Source: an uncultured Desulfobacterales bacterium (GTDB lineage Bacteria; Desulfobacterota; Desulfobacteria; Desulfobacterales; JAHEIW01). From it: 51,118 nt of DNA. The stretch's first letter is position 1; every line of letters starts with the position of its first letter. The stretch spans positions 1-51,118 of the forward strand of contig CAMYLV010000026.1 in assembly GCA_947259495.1 (NCBI GenBank), given 5' to 3'. A model generated the notes under the pieces. That model was given only the letters and a program-made list of their open reading frames with translations, had not been told where the DNA came from and did not search any database. Below are positions 15,658-23,473 of this stretch, piece after piece. The translations under genes and the position numbers were made by a program.

Positions 15658-16232
15658 ATTGATACCTCCTCTGTTACAGATGTCGTTGCGATACCTTTTG
15701 ATTTTATCTTATGAGAAAACACTTAAATCAAATTAATGCATAAAATCCAGAATACAAACTCGATATACTTTTATAAAGAGTCAATTCAGAATACTTCGCT
15801 AATATTGCAAACCCCACCAGGCAGCTTACCGCAGGGAATAGTTGCAAGCGGAGAATTTTTGTGATGCAAAAAATTTTGCAATATATAGACTTTGGTATCT
15901 AAGTGGGGAAATTTAGGTTGTCTGAAAATAAAATAGAGATGAAATCGGATCTAATGTGTCTTAGACATAGCAATCTCCAATTAGCCAACTTACGGAAAGG
16001 TTATGCTAATCTGAAAAAAATCGGCTACCCAAATTTGATACCTGCATAGCCGGAATCTAAAATTCAGGCAAAGTGTGGGATGCGTAATCTAATATGAACT
16101 CTTGGATAGGAACGAAAACGGCGGAATCATCACCTGAGATATAATATGAATATCGCAAGTCTTTCGGAGGTTCAAAACCTTAGATATGTTGGAGATATCA
16201 ACGGTTTCAAGGAATGATTTTATAAAAAATCA
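15658..16232. other. Intergenic region with R1 repeat copy B
   Basis: No gene. The selenoperoxiredoxin promoter is expected near 15690-15730 (TTGATT, 17 bases, GATAAA on the minus strand is a weak candidate). The R1 repeat fills 16041-16197. Confidence 0.5.
16041..16197. repeat. Dispersed repeat family R1, copy B (uninterrupted)
   Basis: Full-length copy of the repeat that is split by the group II intron at 9530-10198. It carries the unoccupied site GATATG/TTGGAGA at 16183-16195. Confidence 0.75.
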
Positions 16233-16682
16233 TTACTTCTTATCACGCCTCAAGATAATCTGGGTAGTATTGTCGGTTTTTGTCACGGTAACGGTGGCGC
16301 TCCCGTCGGAGTCCTTTTTATTATAGTAAGCATTTTCGCCGGATTGGGGCGGTGAGCCAGGAAACTTCTTCTGATAATACTCCACAACCTTTGCAAAATC
16401 GTCCGGAGACTTAAAGAAATAGGAAACCGTTTTACCCATCGCATAGTCACCATCGAGCTCTGAATTCGGATATATATAATCCTTTAACACTGGATCGATG
16501 GTACCCTCCTCAGCCGTGCTGCTTGTCTCGAGTCCTGGCCTGTCACCTCCCGTCCGGGTATCGCCCCCGTCCTGCATGTTAACCGCCTCCGTCTCCGGTA
16601 GCGTGGTCGTCACTTCGGTCTCTTCCGTACTACAGCCCATGGTCACTAATGCAGTTATTACCAATATCATGATCGCTCTCAA
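16233..16682 (-). CDS. Small lipoprotein of unknown function
   Basis: A 149-residue predicted lipoprotein. The signal segment MILVITALVTMGC ends in a lipobox Cys, followed by a low-complexity Thr/Glu/Gly/Asp linker to about residue 65, then a compact domain (PNSELDGDYAMGKTVSYFFKSP...). The domain's YFFKSPDDFAKVVEYYQKKF helix-strand pattern recalls small periplasmic proteins of Desulfobacterota, but no named family is recognised. The start is the TTG at 16682 rather than upstream ATGs because AGGAGG lies six bases before it. A strong terminator (16709-16738) stands just upstream, so the gene has its own promoter downstream of it or is controlled by attenuation. Confidence 0.7.
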   Translation of the reverse strand: MRAIMILVITALVTMGCSTEETEVTTTLPETEAVNMQDGGDTRTGGDRPGLETSSTAEEGTIDPVLKDYIYPNSELDGDYAMGKTVSYFFKSPDDFAKVVEYYQKKFPGSPPQSGENAYYNKKDSDGSATVTVTKTDNTTQIILRRDKK

Positions 16683-16708
16683 TATCGACCTCCTTTCGCT
16701 AATAAAAA

Positions 16709-16738
16709 AGCCAAGCAACTGCGCTGAGCTACTTGGCT
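16709..16738 (-). terminator. Intrinsic terminator just upstream of the lipoprotein start
   Basis: AGCCAAG and CTTGGCT arms followed on the minus strand by TTTTTTATTAG, ending only about 10 bases before the Shine-Dalgarno of the gene at 16682. Since no minus-strand gene ends here, it could be a leader attenuator. Confidence 0.6.
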
Positions 16739-17037
16739 ATTTAAACGGAACACCTAACATAATACCCCACATATCATGCAGATGAATTTGGACTTGATTT
16801 AGATTAAGAGCTTATAGTTCCTTTCGATAAAACTACATGTGTCGAAGTGAGAATCAATTTATTAAAACCTATAAAAAACAGTTTCCTGTGTCAATTAAAA
16901 ATCCGCACCATTATCTGCGAATATGCAAAAGTCCATATTGAGAATAAATGCACTTTGGCAATTTTACAGATACTAAACGGGTATCACAGAATTTCTGTAA
17001 TTTGACAGTTGGATGTTGTTAGACGTAAATAAAAACC
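16719..17037. other. Intergenic region with R2 repeat
   Basis: No gene seen; contains the R2 repeat copy at 16940-16998 and the upstream region of the lipoprotein gene. Confidence 0.5.
16940..16998. repeat. Dispersed repeat family R2, copy 2
   Basis: GAGAATAAATGCACTTTGG, then ATTTTACAGATACTAAAC and GTATCACA. It aligns base for base over ~55 bp with 19519-19580. Confidence 0.65.
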
Positions 17038-17241
17038 CTAATCCAACTTGCTCAAATACATCTTATTACACTCAGGGCATTGAACGACACACGTATGTTT
17101 CACTACGGTTTTTGATCTACCCGCCAAAGGCTCAACATGAATTGTTTCTAACAGTACGTTGCCGCAACAAGTCCCTAATGGCTTGATAGGGCGCAGCGTA
17201 TAGGCGAGACTTCTATACTCGGTGAGGGTAAGCTTTTTCAT
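17038..17241 (-). CDS. Small Cys-rich, probably metal-binding protein
   Basis: 67 residues with five cysteines in two groups: GTCCGN near residue 25 and CVVQCPECNK near 50-60. The second, CPEC, is a zinc-knuckle-like pair and the whole suggests a zinc-ribbon-type fold. No signal peptide. The second ATG (17241) is chosen because GGAAA lies six bases ahead of it; 17247 is possible. Monocistronic as far as can be seen. Function unknown. Confidence 0.65.
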   Translation of the reverse strand: MKKLTLTEYRSLAYTLRPIKPLGTCCGNVLLETIHVEPLAGRSKTVVKHTCVVQCPECNKMYLSKLD

Positions 17242-17406
17242 AATCATTTTCCATAGAATGAATATCAGATAATTGGAAATAATGTAATCAAATATTTTGT
17301 GTCAAGAGATGGACTCTTTCAAAACTACAGATTTATTGAGAATATTCACGGGTTGACTCGACTTCAGATATCATCAATATTATAGCTTTTTTTATTATCT
17401 CTCACA

Positions 17407-17994
17407 CTAATTCACTGCTAGCTTTTTACCTATTTCTTTGGCCTGAGCCATCAGCTCAGCATTTGATGCAATCTCCCCAGGTTCCTCGGCGCTTCCGTAA
17501 ACCATACCGACGATTATCGCCCCAACGTACCGGTAAGCATCCTGGAAGCTGCGTAAGGCATTCACACATCCTGAATCGAATGGATCGCTGTCACCATAGC
17601 TCATTGCTATAGCGATTCGCTTTTTGTACATTGGATTTATTTCTAAATCTTCATTCCACAAGGCAAAGCAACGGTCCATAAATATTTTAGTCTGGGCCGA
17701 CATATTAAACCAGTATACCGGGCTGGCAATGATCCATGCATCTGATTCAACCAACTTCGGATAAAGAGACTGCATGTCATCATCCACAGCACAGCCGGTG
17801 CTATTTTTCTTCTTGCAGGCGTAGCACCCCTGACAGGGCTTGATATTCAGTCCATTCAAGTAAACTGTCTCCACTTTGGCGCCGACAGATTCCACACCTT
17901 GAATGATCTGTTTGGCCAGAACGGTGCTGTTTCCTTTTTTTCGGGGGCTCCCTAAAAGCGCTACAACATGTTTCAGATTTTCTCCAATTTGCAA
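17407..17994 (-). CDS. NAD(P)H-dependent FMN reductase / Fe-S flavoprotein-like
   Basis: A 195-residue flavodoxin-fold protein. LLGSPRKKGNS near the N-terminus is the FMN phosphate loop of the NADPH-dependent FMN reductase family, and IASPVYWFNMSAQTKIFMDR is the second FMN-contacting loop. A cluster of four cysteines (CQGCYACKKKNSTGC, C-x2-C-x2-C-x7-C) matches the spacing seen in iron-sulfur flavoproteins, which carry a 4Fe-4S cluster in anaerobes, so it is probably an electron carrier or small-molecule reductase. The TTG at 17994 is preferred as start because GGGAGG stands six bases upstream; an in-frame ATG at 18027 has no such site. Confidence 0.82.
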   Translation of the reverse strand: MQIGENLKHVVALLGSPRKKGNSTVLAKQIIQGVESVGAKVETVYLNGLNIKPCQGCYACKKKNSTGCAVDDDMQSLYPKLVESDAWIIASPVYWFNMSAQTKIFMDRCFALWNEDLEINPMYKKRIAIAMSYGDSDPFDSGCVNALRSFQDAYRYVGAIIVGMVYGSAEEPGEIASNAELMAQAKEIGKKLAVN

Positions 17995-18263
17995 AACGAC
18001 ACCTCCCTTCAATTTTGTGACCAACACTGTTCGATGAATCAGTACCTAGTTTTCCTAATATTAATATTAGATGGAAGATACTCCATTCATTGACATATTT
18101 GCTTGTAATGTGGAGCTTTCTCGAAAATCTTGTCGTGACTCAGATATTCGTCAAATGGTGATATGAGAGAAACACAAATATCGCAAATTTTCAGATATGA
18201 TATGGATATATGAAACAGTCCACGCGATCAACCATCTTTTCTGATTTTTGTCATTTGTGATTT

Positions 18264-18316
18264 AAATCGAATATCGCAGGTTTTTCAGGATTCCAAAAGT
18301 ACCGATTTGTTGGAGA
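18264..18316. repeat. Dispersed repeat family R1, copy C (3' part only)
   Basis: Matches the last third of copies A and B: ATATCGCAGG, TTTTTCAGGATTCCAAAAG, GATTTG, TTGGAGA. The GATTTG/TTGGAGA junction corresponds to the intron insertion point in copy A. Confidence 0.65.
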
Positions 18317-18345
18317 GTACCAGCAGTTCACAGGAAACAAAAAAA

Positions 18346-18369
18346 ATGCAGGGCATAATTGCCCTGCAT
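18346..18369 (-). terminator. Rho-independent terminator of the GYD-domain gene
   Basis: Perfect 10-bp stem ATGCAGGGCA/TGCCCTGCAT with a four-base loop, followed on the minus strand by a run of eight T. Confidence 0.92.
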
Positions 18370-18413
18370 TGAATCTCAACTACTTTAGTATATCCTAATG
18401 GGATACCCTTATT

Positions 18414-18734
18414 TCATTGACCAGGTGGGCGCCAGTCCATAGTTTTTTTAACCGCTTCATCAACCTCTTCAGGGGTGATCAAGACTGTAATTTTAACCTT
18501 AACTGTACCACTGGCGTTGGCTAATAATGAGCCAGTAAGAGAACTAATGCCATCGGGATTATCAGCGATGAAATAAAAGTCATTATCCCCAAAAGCATAA
18601 TAAAATGCCTCCAATTTCCCCCCAAGCGACTCTACGGCTTGCTTTAATGTCTCCAGTCGTTTAGTGCCTCCTTCCTTAATAAGCCCTTTTAAACCTTCTT
18701 CAGTATATGAGCCTTGATATAGATACTTGGGCAT
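18414..18734 (-). CDS. GYD domain-containing small protein
   Basis: A 106-residue cytoplasmic protein of the GYD family, whose members form a dimeric alpha-beta (ferredoxin-like) barrel; function is not established. The fit is end to end: YLYQGSYTEEGLKGLIKEGG at the start, GGKLEAFYYAFGDNDFYFIAD in the middle and VKVKITVLITPEEVDEAV at the end. A good ribosome site (GGAGGTG) precedes the ATG. It has its own strong terminator. The next upstream gene (18812-19111) encodes another small protein of similar size and possibly the same general fold. Confidence 0.88.
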   Translation of the reverse strand: MPKYLYQGSYTEEGLKGLIKEGGTKRLETLKQAVESLGGKLEAFYYAFGDNDFYFIADNPDGISSLTGSLLANASGTVKVKITVLITPEEVDEAVKKTMDWRPPGQ

Positions 18735-18811
18735 TTGACACCTCCATTTATTTGAAATTTGAGCTTTTTAAACGTTACTTTTTCAACGATCAATTGATTT
18801 CTGCGTAAAGT

Positions 18812-19111
18812 TTAACCACCAGCCTTTGCCGCTTCCTCCCAATCGATCTCATCAACTTGTAAATTATCAATGGTTACGAAATTAAGAAAATCCCCAAGGC
18901 TCGCCTCGATGTCCTCAGGTTTTTCGGCCTCCCACAGGCAGAATATATAGTCTGTCCTGCCATGAGGGATAGGATTCCAGGTTTTGATACATTTTGCAGG
19001 AGTCTCTCCTGCAGCCATAGCCCGTGCCATCTCAGGTGCTGCTTCAGCAAAAACCTGCATGGTCTCTTCAGCACTTTTTTTGAGAGTGTGTACAGCGATA
19101 TACTTAGCCAT
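18812..19111 (-). CDS. Small conserved protein, probable ferredoxin-like dimeric fold
   Basis: 99 residues, no signal peptide. The pattern MAKYIAVHTLKKSAEETMQVF, then KCIKTWNPIPHGRTDYIFCLWEAE, then a helix and a C-terminal strand resembles small dimeric alpha-beta barrel proteins of the DUF3303/GYD kind. Exact family not assigned. AAAGGAGG is well placed upstream of the ATG. It precedes the GYD gene by 77 bp in the same direction, so the two may be co-transcribed. Confidence 0.75.
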   Translation of the reverse strand: MAKYIAVHTLKKSAEETMQVFAEAAPEMARAMAAGETPAKCIKTWNPIPHGRTDYIFCLWEAEKPEDIEASLGDFLNFVTIDNLQVDEIDWEEAAKAGG

Positions 19112-19885
19112 AATACCGTCCTCCTTTCCGCTTTGAGGGTTCGGACCACATACCTATTTCTGGCCAATCCAAAAATAGTCGGGTAGCATATAATTTTTTT
19201 TGGTAATCAGGGGGATCTTAATGATCAAACAAATAGTAATAGTGGCCTTGGTGGCTAAAGGAAGTGAATCGAAGTAGAGATAGAAATAAGAGGCACAGCA
19301 GTAATCGGATTTTTAATCGGGCTCAATATCGATTTCGTTGCCGCTCAAATTAGGCCATGATTTTATTTAGACGAGAAGTAAATCAATGTCAACAAAAAGC
19401 CTATGATTACCACAGTGTAGTAATTTGGGAGACAAAGATTCTTAGTGCGAGAAGAATTATTTAAAAAAGCCTTTAAGAAGATAATTTGCTTGATAACAAA
19501 ATATCACGAAAGTACCGATGAGAATACATGCAGTTTGGTTATTTTACAGATACCAAACTAATATCACAAGCCTTTTCAGATTGTGGATTGCACAATGACG
19601 AATATACAAAATATCAACCTATCGAAAATTGTGTCTTCCGTGCCTCAATCAAATTCGGACAATATTCTGATTCTAATATATATTTGTTCATCTAACCTTA
19701 CATCTTTCTGCCCCATTTTTGATAAAAATACCTGTTACCTTCTAAGTCCTTATTTTGCCGGACGACTATAATTGAATTTTAAGGTTCCATCCTTGCATTT
19801 TCATCAGAAGAAGCCCTCAAATTATGTGAGATCGAGCGCTTTCGAAAAACTCATTTTACCCGCCGTACCAGCAGGTATCGGCCTA
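19112..19885. other. Long gene-poor region with R2 repeat
   Basis: 774 bp without a credible gene on either strand; AT-rich. The R2 copy at 19519-19580 is the only recognised structure. The frame at 19583-19771 has no ribosome site and was not accepted. Confidence 0.5.
19519..19580. repeat. Dispersed repeat family R2, copy 3
   Basis: GAGAATACATGCAGTTTGG, ATTTTACAGATACCAAAC, ATATCACAAG, CTTTTCAGA. It is the longest R2 copy and links R2 to R1 through the ATATCACAAG..TTTTCAG part. Confidence 0.65.
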
Positions 19886-20179
19886 TCATCCCTGATATAC
19901 CTGTTCTACGATATCGGCGATAACACAAGAAATATCATTTGCATTCAGCAGTTGGATGATATGCGGAATTTGATCTCTGTGTTCGATGGACAGTTCACTG
20001 TATCCCGGGTTTTTAAAAATACCGATGCCGTTTTTTTCTAACAACCGGACCGCCACATCTAAATTTCCAACCCGAAGCCCCAAAACAGTATAATCCTCCA
20101 TATAAAAGGTGGGAAGCGAACTATCAGGCAGACAGATCGTGGCGTTCGATTCATTTGACAAGATAGGCAAACGTGGCAT
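19886..20179 (-). CDS. Small conserved hypothetical protein
   Basis: 97 residues. The alternation DYTVLGLRVGNLDVAVRLLEKNGIGI followed by ELSIEHRDQIPHIIQLLNANDI and CVIADIVEQVYQG suggests a beta-alpha-beta ACT-like or glyoxalase-like small domain. No clear ribosome site at the ATG, so the start is uncertain. No family assignment; the coherent amphipathic pattern argues for a real protein. Confidence 0.55.
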   Translation of the reverse strand: MPRLPILSNESNATICLPDSSLPTFYMEDYTVLGLRVGNLDVAVRLLEKNGIGIFKNPGYSELSIEHRDQIPHIIQLLNANDISCVIADIVEQVYQG

Positions 20180-20343
20180 GTCACTGTCCGTTAATGAGTC
20201 AATGATCTTCTAATGATTCATGCTTACTGGTAAAGACGGTCCTTAGCTTGGCATATAATTTGTGAAACGGTTATGAAATCGTTACTCTATAATCAGCACT
20301 GAGCCCAAGTTTTTCTTTGAAATTATTCCTTGTGGTATAAATA

Positions 20344-20372
20344 AAAAGACCGGAAATTATATCCGATCTTTT
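20344..20372 (-). terminator. Rho-independent terminator of the Cys-rich peptide gene
   Basis: AAAAGATCGGA and TCCGGTCTTTT arms on the minus strand with one mismatch, then TTTATTT. It lies 30 bases after the stop at 20402. Confidence 0.75.
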
Positions 20373-20401
20373 GCTATATCTATTACTAAAAGCTTTTTAT
20401 G

Positions 20402-20551
20402 TCAGCAGCGACTTTCAAATCGGCAATTCGACATGTCCGGGCCGTCACAGCAGTATATTCCAACAACACAACCGCAACCGTCTACGACATGATAACAGCA
20501 AGATTTTGCTGCAGACTTATCGCTTTTTTTATTTTTATCTTTTTTGTTCAT
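20402..20551 (-). CDS. Short Cys-rich protein (49 residues)
   Basis: A small gene below usual length cut-offs. The Shine-Dalgarno GAGGAGGTGA stands five bases before the ATG, and an intrinsic terminator follows the stop, so it is a compact transcription unit. The protein has a Lys-rich N-terminus (MNKKDKNKKSDKSAAK) and then nine cysteines in 33 residues (KSCCYHVVDGCGCVVGIYCC...NCRFESRC). No signal peptide. A metal-binding, metallothionein-like role or a modified peptide precursor are both possible; the sequence does not decide. No modification enzyme gene is adjacent. The UGA stop directly after the last Cys was considered as selenocysteine but only 14 further codons follow before UAA. Confidence 0.7.
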   Translation of the reverse strand: MNKKDKNKKSDKSAAKSCCYHVVDGCGCVVGIYCCDGPDMSNCRFESRC

Positions 20552-21190
20552 ACTTTCACCTCCTCATTATTACGCATCTTTTTACAGCTGGGTTTCATTG
20601 TGCTGCAAACAACTCTTCGATAGTTGATTACAGGACTCATCAAACACGTTTGAGGTATGAAATAAAGACTAGCAAAATGTTCAGGCTAAACATACCTGCC
20701 ATATTTATAGTAACAACCATTTGAATTCAGTCAAATTAATCCAAAAATTAAAAGGATGAAAGTGGATCAGCAAATACGTCATGATTAATATTTTTACGAA
20801 TATTATCAAATTTTTAAAGAGCGATGTTTGCAGATTGGCCAGGCTAATACACACTTTTTTGAGCCTTAAATTATTGTGGACTACGTGCCTGCATGTGAAA
20901 TTTGGTGTATGTATTTTTCTTTTGGATATCAAGATGTAACATGCAATTGGAGGAAATTGCAGATTGGTGGTCGATCGGTGATCAAATTTGGGCTCTTCGA
21001 AAACTGTTTTTCTTGCCAGGATCCCAAAACGGAGTCGGCATGTGATTTGAAAACGATATCTGAATTCTGTCAGATTTTGTCAGAACTTAAATTTTAACAC
21101 GCCAGATATAGTCCCAGTTTTTACAGCACAATGTATGCCAGCGGTTTGCCACCTACCTTGTAAACCCTTGATATTCGTAGTGCCTTGCCG

Positions 21191-21214
21191 CTTCAAGTCC
21201 AATATTCGGCACCA
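21191..21214 (+). pseudogene. tRNA 3'-end fragment (T loop to CCA)
   Basis: CTTCAAGT reads as a T loop, CCAAT as a T-stem strand, ATTCGGC as acceptor strand, then ACCA. No matching 5' half (GCCGAAT) is present upstream, so it is a fragment, not a gene. It has the same arrangement as at 1-66 and 3426-3484: tRNA end, then terminator. Confidence 0.5.
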
Positions 21215-21224
21215 TTTTTCGAGT

Positions 21225-21245
21225 CACTTAGAGTTATTCTAAGTG
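21225..21245 (+). terminator. Rho-independent terminator after the tRNA fragment
   Basis: CACTTAGA/TCTAAGTG perfect 8-bp stem, five-base loop, followed by CCTTTTTT. Confidence 0.8.
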
Positions 21246-21365
21246 CCTTTTTTAGTCCGCTGGCATAAACTCGGCAGAGATTATCAACGGTATTGAAAAT
21301 GCTTCTAACTCTAACATAGTGCACCGTTTAAGCTCCGACCCCCAAAACTATTTAATTGGTAAGGA

Positions 21366-22115
21366 TCAACCATAAAGGCGTCCTAAAAAATAATTCATCT
21401 GCCGATACCACCAAGGCCAGTCGTGATTAACACTATGGCCCCAGTAGTCGATCCAGGCCGGGACGGATTTTTCCCTGAACAAATAATCCAGGTAACGGGT
21501 ATCTTCAATGGCTTCATCCTCCCAGGCGCCCTGCCCCACACAAACGATAATCTGGCTCCGCTGGTATTGTTCCAGATACCATGAATCAGTCAAACCAGAC
21601 AAATAACTTAAGGGGGAATTGAAATAGACTTCGGGCAATTCGTCTGCGGTTAGTTGAAATTCAGGTCGATCAAGACGGTAGAGACCGCTCAGGGCAATGG
21701 TTCCTTCGAAGATATCCGGATGCTTTAAAAAAAAATTAACCGCATGATATGCCCCCATGCTGCAGCCGTTGGCCATCACCCGCTCTAGCGGTGATTGACA
21801 GTGGTTGCGGATAAACGGGATAACCTCCTCCACGATGTAACGATCGTAGGCCTCATGCCGGGCATTGCGATCTGCCGGGGAGACTGCATAATTGTACCAG
21901 GACTCTTCATCGACACTGTCCACGCAAAACAGCTTGATTTTACCGGCTTTGATAAAATCTGCAATAGCTTCAATCATTCCCATCCCCTCATAATCAAAAT
22001 AACGGCCCCGGGAGGAGGGAAAAATGATAAGCGGTTTACCCCAATGTCCGTATATCTTCAGAGCCATATCGCGGTTCAGATGGTTGCTCCACCACTGGTG
22101 ATGTTCGATATGCAT
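21366..22115 (-). CDS. Alpha/beta-hydrolase esterase, part of the ATP-grasp cassette
   Basis: A 249-residue serine esterase of the putative-esterase (enterochelin esterase-like) group. The nucleophile elbow is NGCSMGAYHAVNF with Ser at about 119; GALSG-like ALSGLYRLD and the C-terminal GHSVNHDWPWW supply the acid/His region (His near 230). No signal peptide, so it is cytoplasmic. AGAGGG stands before the ATG. It follows two ATP-grasp ligase genes on the same strand, 121 bp downstream. Inference: it could release, trim or cyclise an amide/ester product made by the ligases. Substrate unknown. Confidence 0.85.
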   Translation of the reverse strand: MHIEHHQWWSNHLNRDMALKIYGHWGKPLIIFPSSRGRYFDYEGMGMIEAIADFIKAGKIKLFCVDSVDEESWYNYAVSPADRNARHEAYDRYIVEEVIPFIRNHCQSPLERVMANGCSMGAYHAVNFFLKHPDIFEGTIALSGLYRLDRPEFQLTADELPEVYFNSPLSYLSGLTDSWYLEQYQRSQIIVCVGQGAWEDEAIEDTRYLDYLFREKSVPAWIDYWGHSVNHDWPWWYRQMNYFLGRLYG

Positions 22116-22236
22116 TGTGCTGCCCTCTTTACTCCTAAAAAATTAATCACCTGCTTCATAGCAGCAGATCTATAACTGCAACATCATGATTAAGATTTAT
22201 CAGCAAAGTTAAAATGAATAGACCGGTTTGGTTCGG

Positions 22237-23400
22237 TTAATTCTCTGTTTGGTGTATAAACCGAACAATTTCTAAAACCTCATCCAGACTTTTAGATCGG
22301 AAAATATAACCGATATCGCCCAGGGCGCAGCTGAAAACCCCGGGGACGCTTTCGATCTGGGCCATAAAGCTGCCATAATGCGCCAGGATGTCCGCATGAC
22401 TGTGTGCATAGCGCTGTTTGAATTTGCGGCTGGCATAGCAACAGTGGTAATCCCGCGTATAATTAACAGCCGTCCGATTATGAACCAGCAATTCGGCCCA
22501 GACCCGGTAAATATCGATATCACAGGCGTAGTTAAACATATCGGTGGTATAACCGCCCGGCGGCCGCATATTGACTTCCAGGGACACATATTGGTCGGCC
22601 GCCGTCTGGAAGAATTCGATGTGAAAAAACCGTTCCCTTACGTTAAAAGCCCTGAGGCACTCATGGCCGATCTTTTCCAGGCTGGCGGGGATATCGCGAA
22701 GCGAATAGTAGTATAAATGACGCGCTTCGTTCACGGTTTCCATAATGCCCTGACTGAAAGTGTGGGCAGTATAGAATACAGGGTTGCCGCTGCGGTCCGC
22801 CAGTCCGTCATAGGAATAAATGGTACCGGATATAAATTCTTCCATAATGTAATCGGTATCGGGCTTGGTCGCAAAAAAAGCCGTAAGGTCCTGGTTGCCG
22901 TTGAGCCGATAAGTGGCAATGGCGCCCACCCCGTCATCAGGCTTGGCAATCACCGGATAACCGGTTTCATGAATCAAGCCGTGCGCATCGTCCAGGGTTT
23001 GGACTATTTTTCCGCGGGCAACCCGAACTCCGGCTTCACAAAACTTGGCCTTCATGCAGGATTTACGGCGAATGAAGTCAATTTCTCGGCCGCGAACCCC
23101 GAAAATATTAAAATCGTCCCTCAGGCGCGCTTCGGTGCTCAGCCAGTATTCATTGAGGGAATCCAGGCGATCGATTTTGCCGTAGCGGTGTGTAAAAAAG
23201 CCGCAAGCCCGCACCAGCGATTCGTAGTTGTGCATATCATCGACCCGATAATACTCGGTCAACGCCGTGCGGACTTCCTGAGCAAGGTTATCATATGGTT
23301 CGTCACCGATACCCAGAACATTGGCTCCGGCCGCTTTCAGGTTCAGGCAAAACCGGTGGTAATGAGGTGGGAAATGGGGAGAAAGGAAGACAACGTTCAT
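22237..23400 (-). CDS. ATP-grasp ligase, paralogue 2
   Basis: A 387-residue ATP-grasp protein. The N-terminal pre-ATP-grasp domain begins NVVFLSPHFPPHYHRF. The nucleotide-binding strands are YPVIAKPDDGVGAIATYRL (Lys near 150) and the hinge DYIMEEFISG; the Mg-binding end is HIEFF...LEVNMRPPGG. In the family these groups activate a carboxylate as acyl phosphate and join it to an amine. It is about 35-40% identical by eye to the upstream gene along its full length, indicating duplication. The ATG at 23400 is used because AAGGA lies in front; the 5-codon longer form has none. Substrate not predictable. Confidence 0.85.
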   Translation of the reverse strand: MNVVFLSPHFPPHYHRFCLNLKAAGANVLGIGDEPYDNLAQEVRTALTEYYRVDDMHNYESLVRACGFFTHRYGKIDRLDSLNEYWLSTEARLRDDFNIFGVRGREIDFIRRKSCMKAKFCEAGVRVARGKIVQTLDDAHGLIHETGYPVIAKPDDGVGAIATYRLNGNQDLTAFFATKPDTDYIMEEFISGTIYSYDGLADRSGNPVFYTAHTFSQGIMETVNEARHLYYYSLRDIPASLEKIGHECLRAFNVRERFFHIEFFQTAADQYVSLEVNMRPPGGYTTDMFNYACDIDIYRVWAELLVHNRTAVNYTRDYHCCYASRKFKQRYAHSHADILAHYGSFMAQIESVPGVFSCALGDIGYIFRSKSLDEVLEIVRFIHQTEN

Positions 23401-23473
23401 AAATGATTCCTTCAATCAGGGAAATAATCTGAAATGTTCTTAAATGAAATGGGAATTGGAAAACACGAAATTC

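Larger units (their letters stand above)
18028..18413. other. Intergenic region with partial R1 repeat and a terminator
   Basis: No gene. Holds R1 copy C (18264-18316), which shows an unoccupied intron site, and the terminator at 18346-18369. Confidence 0.5.
20552..21365. other. Long gene-poor region with a tRNA 3'-end fragment
   Basis: 814 bp without an accepted gene. Recognised parts are the tRNA 3'-end fragment (21191-21214), the terminator behind it and a REP-element-like end GCTCCGACCCCC at 21332-21343. Confidence 0.5.

Noticed and set aside
20402-20404. UGA of the Cys-rich peptide as selenocysteine
   Set aside because: Only 14 codons follow before UAA, and they overlap the terminator; no candidate hairpin at the spacing seen in the other two genes.
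20371-20724. 117-codon plus-strand frame over the Cys-rich peptide gene
   Set aside because: No ribosome site on the plus strand, whereas the minus strand has a full small gene with Shine-Dalgarno and terminator.
22717-23406. 229-codon plus-strand frame opposite the ATP-grasp gene
   Set aside because: The opposite strand has a full ATP-grasp domain with a good start; this frame has no recognisable features.
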